NCBI GenBank assembly: GCA_964475385.1
Contig: CAYYWV010000038.1
Span: 1 to 23,286 of the forward strand
Length of the DNA: 23,286 nucleotides
Direction of reading: 5' to 3'
From: CAYYWV01 sp964475385
GTDB taxonomy: Bacteria; Pseudomonadota; Alphaproteobacteria; JAAXGF01
Numbering within the stretch: position 1 is the stretch's first letter; the number at the start of each line of letters is the position of its first letter. Below the pieces are notes generated by a model that searched no databases, had not been told where the DNA came from, and saw only the letters and a program-made list of their open reading frames with translations. Of this stretch, positions 1 through 7,709 are shown piece by piece. The position numbers and the translations under genes are program-made.

Positions 1-1208
1 ATGCACCAGGGCTGGATGTTGCGCATCCATTCGAAGTAGGTGTTCTCCCACTGGCGGGGGACGAAGCGGGTGCGGCCCCGCTCGACCGCCTCGATCGCGG
101 GCTTGGCCAGCGTCGCGGCGTCGACGAACCACTGGTCGGTCAGCCAGGGCTCGATCGCGACGCCCGAGCGGTCGCCGTAGGGCACGGTGTGGACATGGTC
201 CTCGATCCGTTCCAGAAGCCCCTTCTCCTCCATCTCGGCGACGATCTTCTCGCGCGCCTCGTAGCGATCGAGCCCGCGGTAGCGCTCGGGCGCGGCGTCG
301 TTGATGCGCCCGTCGCGATCGAGGATGTTGATCATCTCGAGGTTATGCCGGCGGCCGACCTCGAAGTCGTTGAAGTCGTGCGCCGGCGTGATCTTGACCG
401 CGCCCGAGCCCTGCTCGGGGTCGGCGAGCTCGTCGGCGACGATGATCAGCCGCCGCCCGGTCGAAGGCTGGATGCAATAGCGCCCGACGAGATCCTTGTA
501 CCGCGGATCGTCGGGGTGGACCGCGACCGCGGTGTCGCCGAGCATGGTCTCGGGCCGGGTGGTGGCCACCGTGATGCAGCGGTCTTTCGCGCCCTCGATG
601 GGATAGCGGAAGTACCATAGATGGCCTTTGACCTCGCGCTGCTCGACCTCGAGGTCCGAGATCGCGGTGTGCAGCTTGCAATCCCAGTTGACGAGCCGCT
701 TGTCGCGGTAGATCAGCCCTTCCTTGTAAAGGGCGACGAAGACCTTGCGGACCGCGCGCGAAAGCCCTTCGTCCATGGTGAAGCGCTCGCGCGACCAGTC
801 GGCCGAGGCCCCAAGGCGGCGAAGCTGGTTGATGATCGCGCCGCCCGATTCCTCCTTCCAGCGCCAGACCCGCGCGACGAAGGCCTCGCGGCCGAGCTCT
901 TGGCGCGTCTTGCCTTCCTGGGCGAGCTGGCGCTCGACGACCATCTGGGTCGCGATGCCGGCGTGGTCGGTGCCCGGCTGCCACAGGACGTCGCGCCCGC
1001 GCATCCGCTGCCAGCGCACCAGGATGTCCTGGAGCGTGTTGTTGAGGGCGTGGCCCATGTGCAGGCTGCCGGTGACGTTGGGCGGCGGAATAACGATGGC
1101 GAAGGGCTTGGCGTCGGGCCGCTTGCCGCAGGCGAAGGCGTCCGCCTTCTCCCAGGCCTCGTACTGCCGGGCTTCCGTTTCCTGGTGGCGGTAGGTCTTG
1201 TCCAGCAT
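1..1208 (-). CDS. valS: Valyl-tRNA synthetase, N-terminal part (runs off the left edge)
   Basis: This cytoplasmic class I synthetase charges tRNA-Val with valine. The visible part is the first 402 residues. It starts at an ATG (1206-1208) reading MLDKTYRHQETEARQYEAWE, and carries PPPNVTGSLHMGHAL near residues 41-55, which holds the HIGH signature (H50-H53) of the ATP site. The editing (CP1) domain follows, with TTRPETMLGDTAVAVHPDD and the GSGAVKITPAHDFNDFEVG stretch typical of ValS. The last readable residues are RNIQPWC, a region that precedes the catalytic Rossmann half containing KMSKS, so KMSKS lies outside the window. The gene follows popZ by 68 nt on the same strand, and valS beside popZ is a familiar alphaproteobacterial arrangement. 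No frameshift was seen. The family assignment is secure. Confidence 0.97.
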   Translation of the reverse strand, partial: MLDKTYRHQETEARQYEAWEKADAFACGKRPDAKPFAIVIPPPNVTGSLHMGHALNNTLQDILVRWQRMRGRDVLWQPGTDHAGIATQMVVERQLAQEGKTRQELGREAFVARVWRWKEESGGAIINQLRRLGASADWSRERFTMDEGLSRAVRKVFVALYKEGLIYRDKRLVNWDCKLHTAISDLEVEQREVKGHLWYFRYPIEGAKDRCITVATTRPETMLGDTAVAVHPDDPRYKDLVGRYCIQPSTGRRLIIVADELADPEQGSGAVKITPAHDFNDFEVGRRHNLEMINILDRDGRINDAAPERYRGLDRYEAREKIVAEMEEKGLLERIEDHVHTVPYGDRSGVAIEPWLTDQWFVDAATLAKPAIEAVERGRTRFVPRQWENTYFEWMRNIQPWC

Positions 1209-1276
1209 GGCTGAACCTGGTTGTTCTCGGGTATCGGTGCGGCAGGGAAGGGTCCGGCGGCGCCGGGCGGGATGGC

Positions 1277-2094
1277 CTAGTCGGGCTCGGCCCGGCGCGC
1301 GAGGTTGCGGATTTCGCGCTGGACCAGACGCTCCACCAGCGGCGGCAGGTTGGCGTCGAGCCACTCGCGCAGCATGGGCCGGATAAGGTCCATGACCAGA
1401 TCCTCGACCGTGCGCCCCGAATCGCCGAAGCGGAGCTCGGCGACCTCGGGCGGCTCGGGCTCGGTCGCCCGGGCGAGCTCGGCGAAAGCGGCGGTCGCCT
1501 TGGCGGCGGCCTCGTCCGAGATCAAGTGTCCAGGCTGGGCGGCTTGTTCGGGCGGCGTCTTTTCGGCAAGGGCAAGCTCGTCGGGCGGAATTTCGGGTTC
1601 GGGCGAAGGTTCGGGCGNNNNNNNNNNNNNNNNNNNNNNNNNNNNNNNNNNNNNNNNNNNNNNNNNNNNNNNNNNNNNNNNNNNNNNNNNNNNNNNNNNN
1701 NNNNNNNNNNNNNNNNNGGCTCCGGCTCGGGCGCAGGCTCTTGGGCAGGCTCGGGTTCGGCCTCCGCCGCCGCCGGCGCGGGCTCCGGCTCCGGCGCAGG
1801 CTCCGGCTCGGGTTCTGGCGCGGCCTTCGCCCGCTCCGCCGAGAGATCGACGGTGGTGCCGTCCTCGGTCACCATCTGGGTGAGCTCAAGCACGTCGTCC
1901 GCCTCGGCCGCGCCGTCCTTACCGGCGTCGGCTTCCTTGGCCGGTTCCTCGGGCTTTGGCGCCGGCGCGGCGGCCTGGGCCGCGGGCGTCTCGGCGGCGG
2001 TCTCGTCCCCCTCGCCGTCCTCGGAAATGATGCGACGGATGGAGGCGAGGATCTCCTCCATCGAGGGCTCTTTCTGGGACTTCTCCTCGCTCAT
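1277..2094 (-). CDS. popZ: PopZ-like polar organising protein (DUF2497), interrupted by an assembly gap
   Basis: PopZ forms a polar matrix that tethers the centromere and recruits cell-cycle regulators in alphaproteobacteria. The N-terminal segment (2094 down to 1718) opens with MSEEK and EPSMEEILASIRRIISEDGE, the family's helical signature, then a VLELTQMVTEDG block, then an acidic proline-glutamate linker. A run of 100 N (1618-1717) interrupts the linker. Reading resumes at 1617 in a different nominal frame, still as PEP-type repeats, and ends with the diagnostic C-terminal oligomerisation segment TVEDLVMDLIRPMLREWLDA. Two separate genes are unlikely: the C-terminal piece alone has only a TTG start (1525), and its frame stays open upstream with the same PE repeat. 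At least 237 residues are visible, more than the 177 of Caulobacter PopZ. A GAGG Shine-Dalgarno precedes the ATG. Confidence 0.9.
1618..1717. other. Assembly gap of exactly 100 N inside popZ
   Basis: One hundred unknown bases replace part of the repetitive proline-glutamate linker of popZ. The flanking known bases total 718 (377 + 341). If the gene is intact, the true missing length must leave remainder 2 on division by 3, whereas 100 leaves remainder 1. The N run is therefore a placeholder, not a measured length. It explains why the two halves of popZ fall in different frames. Confidence 0.97.
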
Positions 2095-2177
2095 CGATGA
2101 TCCTCAATCGTCGCGCGCATCGCCGGCAACACTAGAGCATATTCCGGCCATATGGAACCATTCTGCCGGCGGCCTCG

Positions 2178-3524
2178 TCAGTTGCCGCCACCGAAGCCCC
2201 ACAGCTTGTCGCGGACCCGGTCGTAATGGCGCCGCGCGTCGTAAAGCGCGACGTTGAGGCCCAGCCGCGCGGCGGTCAGATCGCCGATCGCGGCCTTGAG
2301 GGTGAAGCTCGCCACCACCTCGTCGCGGCGCGCGCGGACGAGATCGACCCGGGCGGTGAACAGCTCCTGCTCGGCGTCGAGGATGTCAAGCGTGGTGCGC
2401 GAGCCGACCTTCGCCTCCTCCTGGACGCCTTCGAGCGCGATCTCGGCGGCCCGCACCGAGGTCTCGAACGCCTTGATGCGGGCGCGCGCGGTCTGCAACG
2501 CCTCCCAGGCGCGGGTCACGTCCCGAGCGACGGCGCGACGGCTCTGCTCGACCTCGAGACGACGCTGCGAGGCGACCGCGCGGGCGGCGCGCACCTGGGC
2601 GTATTCGGCCCCCGACTGATAAAGCGGAATCGAAAGCTGAGCCGTGAGCGTCGCCGTATCCTGCGAAGCGATGATGGTCGAGGTGTCCTCGGCCATAACG
2701 TAGGTGCCGTTGAGGGTGAGCTTGGGCAGAAGCGCGCCGGTCGCGATCCGTACATCGAGCCTGGCCGCGCGCTCGGCGTAGACCGCCCGCTGTATAATCG
2801 GGTTCTGATCCGCCGCCAGCGCCTGGGCCGCCTCTTCGGTCTCGGGCAGATCGGAAACGGCGCGGGGCTGGGCGAGCTCTCCGGGAAGCGCGCCGATCAC
2901 GTTGAGATAGACCGCGCGCGACGAGGCGAGATCTCCTTCGGCGCGGACCCGGTCGGCGGTCGCGTTGGAAAGCCGCGATTCGGCCTGGGCGACGTCGGTG
3001 CGCGTGACTTCGCCGACCTCGAAACGATCGCGGGTCGCCTTGAGCTGCTCGCGTAGCCGTTGCTCGTTGTTGATCGCGAGCTTGAGCACCGCCTGGTCGC
3101 GGTAGACGTCGAGATAGGCGGTCGCCGCCTGAAGAAGCACGTTCTGCTCGACTTCGGCGAGGCGGGCGCGGTCGGCCTTGACCAGGTTCTCCGCGCGTTG
3201 CACGCCCGAGACCGTCCGAAAGCCGCGGAACAGCGGCTGGCTCAGCGAGAACGTCATGGTGCGCGGGTTGAGCGTGTCGTCCGTCGAATCGGACGAAACG
3301 TCCTCGATTCCGGCATCGGCGGTGATGCTTACCGTCGGCCGCCAGCCGCCGAGCGCCCGAGGCACCTCCTCGTCGGTGGCCCGCAAGGCCGCCCGCTGGG
3401 CGAGAAGCGTCGGATTGTTGGCGTAGGCCGCGGCGAGCGCGTCGTCGAGCGTCTCCGCCGCCGCCGGCGCAACGAACCCAATCATCGCCGCAGCCATCGT
3501 CGCGCTCAGAAACGCTCTTTTCAT
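2178..3524 (-). CDS. tolC: TolC-family type I secretion / efflux outer membrane protein
   Basis: TolC proteins are trimeric outer-membrane channel-tunnels that complete tripartite efflux pumps and type I secretion systems. I chose the ATG at 3522-3524: it is preceded by a purine-rich AAGGGTGGGGG and gives a clean signal peptide (MKRAFLSATMAAAMIGFVAPAAA, cleaved before ETLDD). The GTG at 3545 would add seven residues before it. The mature protein shows the two structural repeats of the family: an ETLDDALAAAYANNPTLLAQRA block followed by GGWRPTVSITADAG, and later a second helix-strand set with TTLDILDAEQELFTARVDLV, a hallmark of TolC repeat 2. The 448-residue length is usual. It sits 48 nt after pcm and 83 nt before popZ, suggesting a shared transcript. 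Pump partners (RND or ABC, adaptor) are not encoded nearby, so the substrate cannot be read. Confidence 0.93.
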   Translation of the reverse strand: MKRAFLSATMAAAMIGFVAPAAAETLDDALAAAYANNPTLLAQRAALRATDEEVPRALGGWRPTVSITADAGIEDVSSDSTDDTLNPRTMTFSLSQPLFRGFRTVSGVQRAENLVKADRARLAEVEQNVLLQAATAYLDVYRDQAVLKLAINNEQRLREQLKATRDRFEVGEVTRTDVAQAESRLSNATADRVRAEGDLASSRAVYLNVIGALPGELAQPRAVSDLPETEEAAQALAADQNPIIQRAVYAERAARLDVRIATGALLPKLTLNGTYVMAEDTSTIIASQDTATLTAQLSIPLYQSGAEYAQVRAARAVASQRRLEVEQSRRAVARDVTRAWEALQTARARIKAFETSVRAAEIALEGVQEEAKVGSRTTLDILDAEQELFTARVDLVRARRDEVVASFTLKAAIGDLTAARLGLNVALYDARRHYDRVRDKLWGFGGGN

Positions 3525-3572
3525 AACCCCCACCCTTTCCGCCACGCCTCGCCCACAAGCCGCGGCGACGTC

Positions 3573-4229
3573 TTAGAACACGAAATCCGGTTCCTTGCGG
3601 AACCCGGGAAGAAGCGGCACCGCCGCATCGAACACCGGTCGCCGCGAGATCACGCCGTGCATCCGCAAAAGCACCGTCGCCCGACCGACCGGCCCGGCCG
3701 CGTTCACCACGGTCGCCAAACGTCCGCCCTCGGCGAGCTGATCGGTGATCGCCCGAGGCACCTCGTCGACCGCGCCCTCGATCAGGATCACGTCGTAAGG
3801 CGCTTGCTTGGGATAGCCCTCTTCGAGCGGCCCGGTCACCACGGCCGCGTTGTCGACCCCGAGCTCGGCCAGCAGCGCGCTCGCCTTGTCGGCGAGCGCG
3901 GCGTCGCACTCCAGCCCGACCACGCTCGCCGCAAGACGGGCGAGCAGCGCCGGGCCGTAGCCGGTCGCGCAACCGATGTCGAGCACCACGTCGTCGGCGC
4001 CGATCTCGGCGGCCTGAAGCAGCCGCGCCATGACCATGGGTTCAAGAAGATACCGCCCCGGCGCGACCTGGATGTCTTCATCGATATAGGCGAGCGCGCG
4101 CATCGCCTTGGGCGCGAACAGTTCGCGCGGGACCGTATCCATCGCATCGATGACGCGGGGATCGGTCACCCGGTTCGTCCGGATCTGGTTTTCGACCATG
4201 TTGTGGCGCATGGCGGCGAAATCGGTCAT
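3573..4229 (-). CDS. pcm: Protein-L-isoaspartate O-methyltransferase family protein
   Basis: Members of this SAM-dependent family methylate isoaspartyl residues in damaged proteins, starting their repair. The protein is 218 residues and begins MTDFAAMRHNMVENQIRTNR; MVENQIR.NRV is a PCMT N-terminal signature. The SAM-binding motif I is VLDIGCATGYGPALLA (about residues 84-99), and YDVILIEGAVDEVP is the motif II/III region. DIGCATGYG replaces the (E/D)IGTGSGYQ of enterobacterial Pcm. I recall this variant from alphaproteobacterial homologues beside tolC, so true isoaspartate activity is likely but not shown. A strong GGAGGA Shine-Dalgarno precedes the ATG. It is the first gene of the probable pcm-tolC-popZ-valS operon and has a good promoter about 75 nt upstream. 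Confidence 0.88.
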   Translation of the reverse strand: MTDFAAMRHNMVENQIRTNRVTDPRVIDAMDTVPRELFAPKAMRALAYIDEDIQVAPGRYLLEPMVMARLLQAAEIGADDVVLDIGCATGYGPALLARLAASVVGLECDAALADKASALLAELGVDNAAVVTGPLEEGYPKQAPYDVILIEGAVDEVPRAITDQLAEGGRLATVVNAAGPVGRATVLLRMHGVISRRPVFDAAVPLLPGFRKEPDFVF

Positions 4230-4301
4230 TCGCTCTGTCCTCCGGATGCTGAAGAGACCGGATCCGAACCGGGGCGCGGGACCGGCTCGACGTCAGGCCG
4301 A

Positions 4302-4330
4302 CTTATACTTGCCCCGGGATGCGAACACAA
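4302..4330 (-). promoter_or_regulatory. Predicted sigma70 promoter for the pcm-tolC-popZ-valS operon
   Basis: On the minus strand TTGTGT (4330-4325) and TATAAG (4307-4302) are separated by exactly 17 bases. This is the only well-spaced pair I saw upstream of pcm. Transcription would begin near 4295, leaving a leader of about 65 nt before the pcm ATG. The motif match is good but untested. Confidence 0.5.
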
Positions 4331-4383
4331 CGGCCGAAGTGGTCCCGAAGCTGTGCGTTTCCCGGTACGGCAAAGGGTTGCGC

Positions 4384-4413
4384 TTGACCTAGCCATCGCC
4401 ACCCTCCTATGTA
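4384..4413 (+). promoter_or_regulatory. Predicted promoter of tRNA-Cys
   Basis: TTGACC (4384-4389) is followed after 18 bases by TATGTA (4408-4413). This would place the transcription start a few bases before the mature tRNA 5' end at 4429, as expected for a tRNA gene. The -35 box is strong and the -10 box moderate. Confidence 0.5.
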
Positions 4414-4428
4414 TACCCGATCAGCATC

Positions 4429-4502
4429 GGCCCGGTGGCTGAGTGGCTAAGCAGCGGACTGCAAATCCGTGTACGTCGGTTCGATTCCGGCCCGGGCCTC
4501 CA
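4429..4502 (+). tRNA. tRNA-Cys (anticodon GCA)
   Basis: A full cloverleaf can be drawn by hand. The 7-bp acceptor stem is GGCCCGG with CCGGGCC. The D arm contains GGCTGAGTGGCTAAGCAGC. The anticodon stem GCGGA/TCCGT closes the loop CTGCAAA, with GCA at 4461-4463. The T arm is GTCGG-TTCGATT-CCGGC. The discriminator is T and the terminal CCA is encoded (4500-4502). Length is 74 nt. Open frames that cross this gene are artefacts. Confidence 0.97.
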
Positions 4503-4774
4503 TTTTTCAAGACATTAATGCTCGTTGCGGCGGTCACGGACGACGGGACCGCTCCGCGGAAAGCGACGAAAAACGAAGACGGCGATTCGGCCCTTGCACG
4601 CCGCGCCGCTTCACCCCATTTCGTTCCACATGTCGCCCCCGAAACGGCGTTCCGGAAGACGCCTGCTAGAACCTCGCCGCCAACGGGACAAGCCGTCGGG
4701 GGAATAGGCGGTTTCGCCGGCGCGTCGGATCGCGTCCCGGCGCGGAGCGTGGAGGGGCCACGAGGGAGAAAACA

Positions 4775-4930
4775 ATGGAATGGCTGGCCGATAATTGGAT
4801 GTGGGTTCTTCTGATTGGCGGTTTCGGTGCGATGCATCTGTTCGGCCATGGCAGACACGGCAAGGGCGGTGGCGGCTGCGGCGGCGGAAGCGCGAAGACA
4901 GCGGACGATACCAAGGACAAGACGACGTAA
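4775..4930 (+). CDS. Small DUF2933-like membrane protein (51 aa)
   Basis: This short gene encodes MEWLADNWMWVLLIGGFGAM followed by HLFGHGRHGK, a GGGGCGGG stretch and a charged tail ending DTKDKTT. One hydrophobic segment (about residues 7-23) is followed by a His/Gly-rich patch and one cysteine. That design is typical of the DUF2933 group of tiny inner-membrane proteins, which I recall near metal-handling genes, though no metal gene is adjacent here. Support for coding comes from a GAGGGAG Shine-Dalgarno 7-8 bases before the ATG, an uninterrupted frame to TAA at 4928-4930, and the family-like composition. Function is unknown. The tRNA-Cys gene lies 272 nt upstream, and the intervening sequence shows nothing else I recognise. 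Confidence 0.7.
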   Translation: MEWLADNWMWVLLIGGFGAMHLFGHGRHGKGGGGCGGGSAKTADDTKDKTT

Positions 4931-5155
4931 TCTTCTCGCCGGCAACAGTGTGCGCCCGCAGGCAGGACGAATGCCCGCGCCCGTTCGGTGAAATTAGCGC
5001 GTTTCATGTTTCATGTTTTGACGCACTGGCCCGTCCCCTCCCGGCCGCCCCTATTCTACGATGCCGCAGGCGACCGGGTGAGGGAGCGGCCGAAGTGATT
5101 CCATGAAAGCGAAACTCCAGGCGACCACATCCGGTCGGGAAAGGAAGGCAAGACT

Positions 5156-5422
5156 GTGGCCAATCCAAGGCTCTTCGGCGCCGCCAAATGGATCGCCAAA
5201 CAGCTCGCCTCTAATCCGCGGGCCCGCGCCAAGGCGGCCGAGGTCTTCGAGAAGGAGGTCAAGCCGCGCGCCGCGCGAGCGTGGCGTCAAGGCAAGCCAA
5301 AGCTCGAAGCCGCCCGACGGGACATCCAAGAGATCGCTCGCGAGGTCGACCCGCGAAAAGACCCCGGGCGGTTCGCCGCCAAGCTGAAAAGACGCTTCAT
5401 CGACCGGGACGGGCAAGGCTGA
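5156..5422 (+). CDS. Small basic hypothetical protein (88 aa)
   Basis: The product is 88 residues, rich in Lys, Arg and Ala, predicted helical throughout, with no signal peptide or membrane segment. I do not recognise the family. A GTG start at 5156 is supported by AAGGAAGG seven to eight bases upstream, and codons strongly prefer G or C at the third position, as in neighbouring real genes. An overlapping frame from the ATG at 5103 gives a low-complexity Arg/Ser/Pro product and has no comparable ribosome-binding site, so I take it as the shadow. The gene converges on hyfB with about 100 nt between the two stops. Its charge could suit nucleic-acid or membrane-surface binding, but nothing specific supports either. 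Confidence 0.6.
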   Translation: MANPRLFGAAKWIAKQLASNPRARAKAAEVFEKEVKPRAARAWRQGKPKLEAARRDIQEIAREVDPRKDPGRFAAKLKRRFIDRDGQG

Positions 5423-5503
5423 GCGCCGATCCCTTTGCGGCCAAATCGCTTGCCCATCGTGGATCGCGGCTCGCCGCGGCGAAGGGCTCGCGCACAACCT
5501 GAA

Positions 5504-5519
5504 GCGCGCTGAGGCGCGC
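5504..5519. terminator. GC-rich hairpin between convergent genes
   Basis: GCGCGC-TGAG-GCGCGC forms a 6-bp stem with a 4-base loop directly after the hyfB stop codon and about 80 nt after the stop of the 88-residue gene. No T-run follows on either strand, so it is at most a weak or factor-assisted bidirectional terminator. Confidence 0.25.
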
Positions 5520-5522
5520 CCG

Positions 5523-7703
5523 TTACCGCGCCAGGACCGCTAATATTTCGTCGCTTCCCGCCAGTCCCAGCCCGAGAACGAGAACGATAAGCAAAGCGGC
5601 GAGCACATAGCCCGTGTAAGCGTTCACCTGGCCGTGGTGCATCGCCCGTAGCGCATTGGCGAGGCCGCGCACGGCCGCCACCGCAGGCTCCAGGAACCAG
5701 CGCTCGGTCGGGTGGGTCTCGGCGACCACGCGGCGGACCGCGGTTCGGAAGTGCGCGGCGACGGCCTCGGTCGAGTCCTCGACTGTCCGGGGACGCAGAA
5801 TCGCGTGGAAGATCACCCGCACCGGGTTCGAGAAGCCGGTCGCCGTGTAGGTGTAGTCGGGCCGCAAACGGCGCAGCCCGCCGTCCCAGGCGGCCCGGCG
5901 GGTCACGGCCCGGCCCCGGGTCGCAAGCCGAAAGCCGGCCCAGACCACGAGCAGAAGCCCGGCGAGCGTGAGCGCCGCATACGTGGTCGACATCGCAAAC
6001 ACCACCGGGTTGCGCGCGCCGCCCCGGTGCAGCACGACGAGCCCTCGGCCGGGCAGCGCGTCCTTTCCGATCTCGGCCCCGAGGTCGCGGAACTCCGAGC
6101 GGAACGCGCGCGGCAGCGATCCTTGCGCGGCCTCGCCGCGGGCGAAGAACGGCGGCACCAGGGCCTCGACCGCCGACTCCTGGGTCAGGGGCGAGGCCGC
6201 GCGCCCGAAGACCGGTATGGCGTAGGTCGGCAGCACGCCGAGAAGGACGCACAGGACCGCGAACGCCGCGAGCGGGCCGCGCGCCGCCCACGGGGCCTCG
6301 CGCGCCTCGGCCGCCGCCTGCGACCGGAACGGCCCCAGAAAGCTCATGGCGAAGGCCTTGACGAAGCAGGTCACCGCGAGCCCGGCGGTCAGCGCGAGCG
6401 CCGCGCCCGAGAGGGCGAACACGACCTTGACCGCGGTCGACGAGAGGACCGCGGCGCGGAGCATGGTCTCGAGCGTCAGCCACTCGCTCACGAACCCGTT
6501 GAGCGGCGGCAGCGCGGCGATCGCGAAGATCCCGATGAGGAACAGGAAGGCCGTCGCCGGCATCCCGCGCATCAGCCCGCCAAGGCGGTCCATGTCGCTG
6601 GTCGCCGTCGCCTCCTCGACGCTGCCGGCCCCTGTGAACAGGAGCGCCTTGTAGAACGCGTGGTTGGTCATGTGGTAGAGCGCCGCCACATAGGCGATCG
6701 CCGCCGCCGCCCCGTGGCCGCCGGCCGCGAACACGAGGCCCGCGCCCAAGGCGGCGGTCACGATCCCCATGTTCTCGATCGAGCTGTGGGCCAGCATCCG
6801 CCGCATGTCGGGCTGCACGGTCGCGTAAAGAATGCCGATCAACGCCGTGAGGCCGCCGACCACGAGAATCACGAGGCCCGGCCCAGCGCTCGCCGGGGCC
6901 AGCAGGTCGAGATCGATCCGCAAGACCGCATAGATCCCGAGATTGGTCGTCGCGCCCGCAAGCACCGGGCGGAAGCCGCGCGGCGCCGCGGCGTAGGCGT
7001 CGGGAAGCCACTGGTTCACCGGAACCAGACCCGCTTTGACCCCGAACCCGAAGAAGGTGAGCGCGAAGGCCGTCCAGGAAAGCCCGTCGCCGAGGCCGCC
7101 TGCGGCCGCGCGCAGCGAGGCGAAGTCGAGCGCAGGCGCGGTGCGCCCCAAGAGCAGCAGCCCGAGCGCGCCGGCCACCATGCCGACCTCGCCCATGGCG
7201 AGCATCAGATACGCCGGCCGCTGCGCCCGGTCGTGGCCGAACACGACGAGCCCGTAGAGAAGAAGCGACATCGTCTCCCAACTCACCAGGAACGACAGCG
7301 CGTCGCCCGCCGCCAGAAGAACCAGGATCGCGGCGAGCAGGAGCTGGTAGAGCGCCGCGAAAAGGCCCGGCCGCAGGCGCTCCTCCCGGTCCGCGCCGGG
7401 CCGGGCCGCATAAGGCGCGCCGATCAGGAACACGAGCGCGGTGACGGCGATGAACAGGCCCGAGATCGGGTCGAGGGCGAGGACGAAGCGTCCGAGCGAC
7501 GGCAGCGTCCACAGGGCCAAGGCGGGAACGGGCTCCGCCGCGGTCAGAACCAGAACGCTTGCAACCAGCGCGAGCCCGGCCTCCACCGCGACCGCGCCGA
7601 CGAACAGCGCTTGCCGCGCCCCGCGTCCCGCGAAAAGGCAGGCGACCGCGCCCAGCGCGCACAGCGCGTAAGCGAAAATCAGAAAGGCGAAGGGGCCGGG
7701 CAC
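5523..7703 (-). CDS. hyfB: Hydrogenase-4 subunit B-like (NuoL-type) antiporter-like membrane subunit
   Basis: This 726-residue polytopic protein belongs to the Mrp/NuoL/HyfB family, the ion-translocating subunits of membrane-bound hydrogenases and complex I. Key features are present: the TM5 glutamate in SWETMSLLLYG (E143), the TM7 lysine in GFGVKAGLVPVNQWLPDAY (K223), the AHSSIENMGIV block, the NHAFYKALLFTGAGSV lysine helix, and ALPPLNGFVSEWL. The extended C-terminus, with RPDYTYTATGFSNPVRVIFH and a final TM (YTGYVLAALLIVLVLGLGL), is characteristic of HyfB rather than NuoM or NuoN. The start is GTG at 7703, six nt after the hyfI stop, with a G-rich upstream stretch. It is the last gene of the operon, whereas in E. 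coli hyf it comes near the front. It should form the distal part of the membrane arm and likely moves H+ or Na+. Confidence 0.9.
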   Translation of the reverse strand: MPGPFAFLIFAYALCALGAVACLFAGRGARQALFVGAVAVEAGLALVASVLVLTAAEPVPALALWTLPSLGRFVLALDPISGLFIAVTALVFLIGAPYAARPGADREERLRPGLFAALYQLLLAAILVLLAAGDALSFLVSWETMSLLLYGLVVFGHDRAQRPAYLMLAMGEVGMVAGALGLLLLGRTAPALDFASLRAAAGGLGDGLSWTAFALTFFGFGVKAGLVPVNQWLPDAYAAAPRGFRPVLAGATTNLGIYAVLRIDLDLLAPASAGPGLVILVVGGLTALIGILYATVQPDMRRMLAHSSIENMGIVTAALGAGLVFAAGGHGAAAAIAYVAALYHMTNHAFYKALLFTGAGSVEEATATSDMDRLGGLMRGMPATAFLFLIGIFAIAALPPLNGFVSEWLTLETMLRAAVLSSTAVKVVFALSGAALALTAGLAVTCFVKAFAMSFLGPFRSQAAAEAREAPWAARGPLAAFAVLCVLLGVLPTYAIPVFGRAASPLTQESAVEALVPPFFARGEAAQGSLPRAFRSEFRDLGAEIGKDALPGRGLVVLHRGGARNPVVFAMSTTYAALTLAGLLLVVWAGFRLATRGRAVTRRAAWDGGLRRLRPDYTYTATGFSNPVRVIFHAILRPRTVEDSTEAVAAHFRTAVRRVVAETHPTERWFLEPAVAAVRGLANALRAMHHGQVNAYTGYVLAALLIVLVLGLGLAGSDEILAVLAR

Positions 7704-7709
7704 GCGCCC

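Noticed and set aside
1277..1525. Separate 82-residue gene downstream of the N run
   Set aside because: Its only start is TTG, and its frame continues upstream into the same PE repeats. It is the C-terminal part of popZ.
2386..3972. 528-codon minus-strand frame spanning tolC and pcm
   Set aside because: It crosses two well-supported genes in the wrong frame and has shadow-type composition.
4443..4814. 123-codon plus-strand frame beginning inside tRNA-Cys
   Set aside because: It overlaps a certain tRNA, has no ribosome-binding site and overlaps the better-supported small membrane protein.
5103..5387. 94-codon frame from ATG 5103, overlapping the 88-residue gene
   Set aside because: The product is Ser/Arg/Pro low-complexity; the alternative frame has a better Shine-Dalgarno and codon use.
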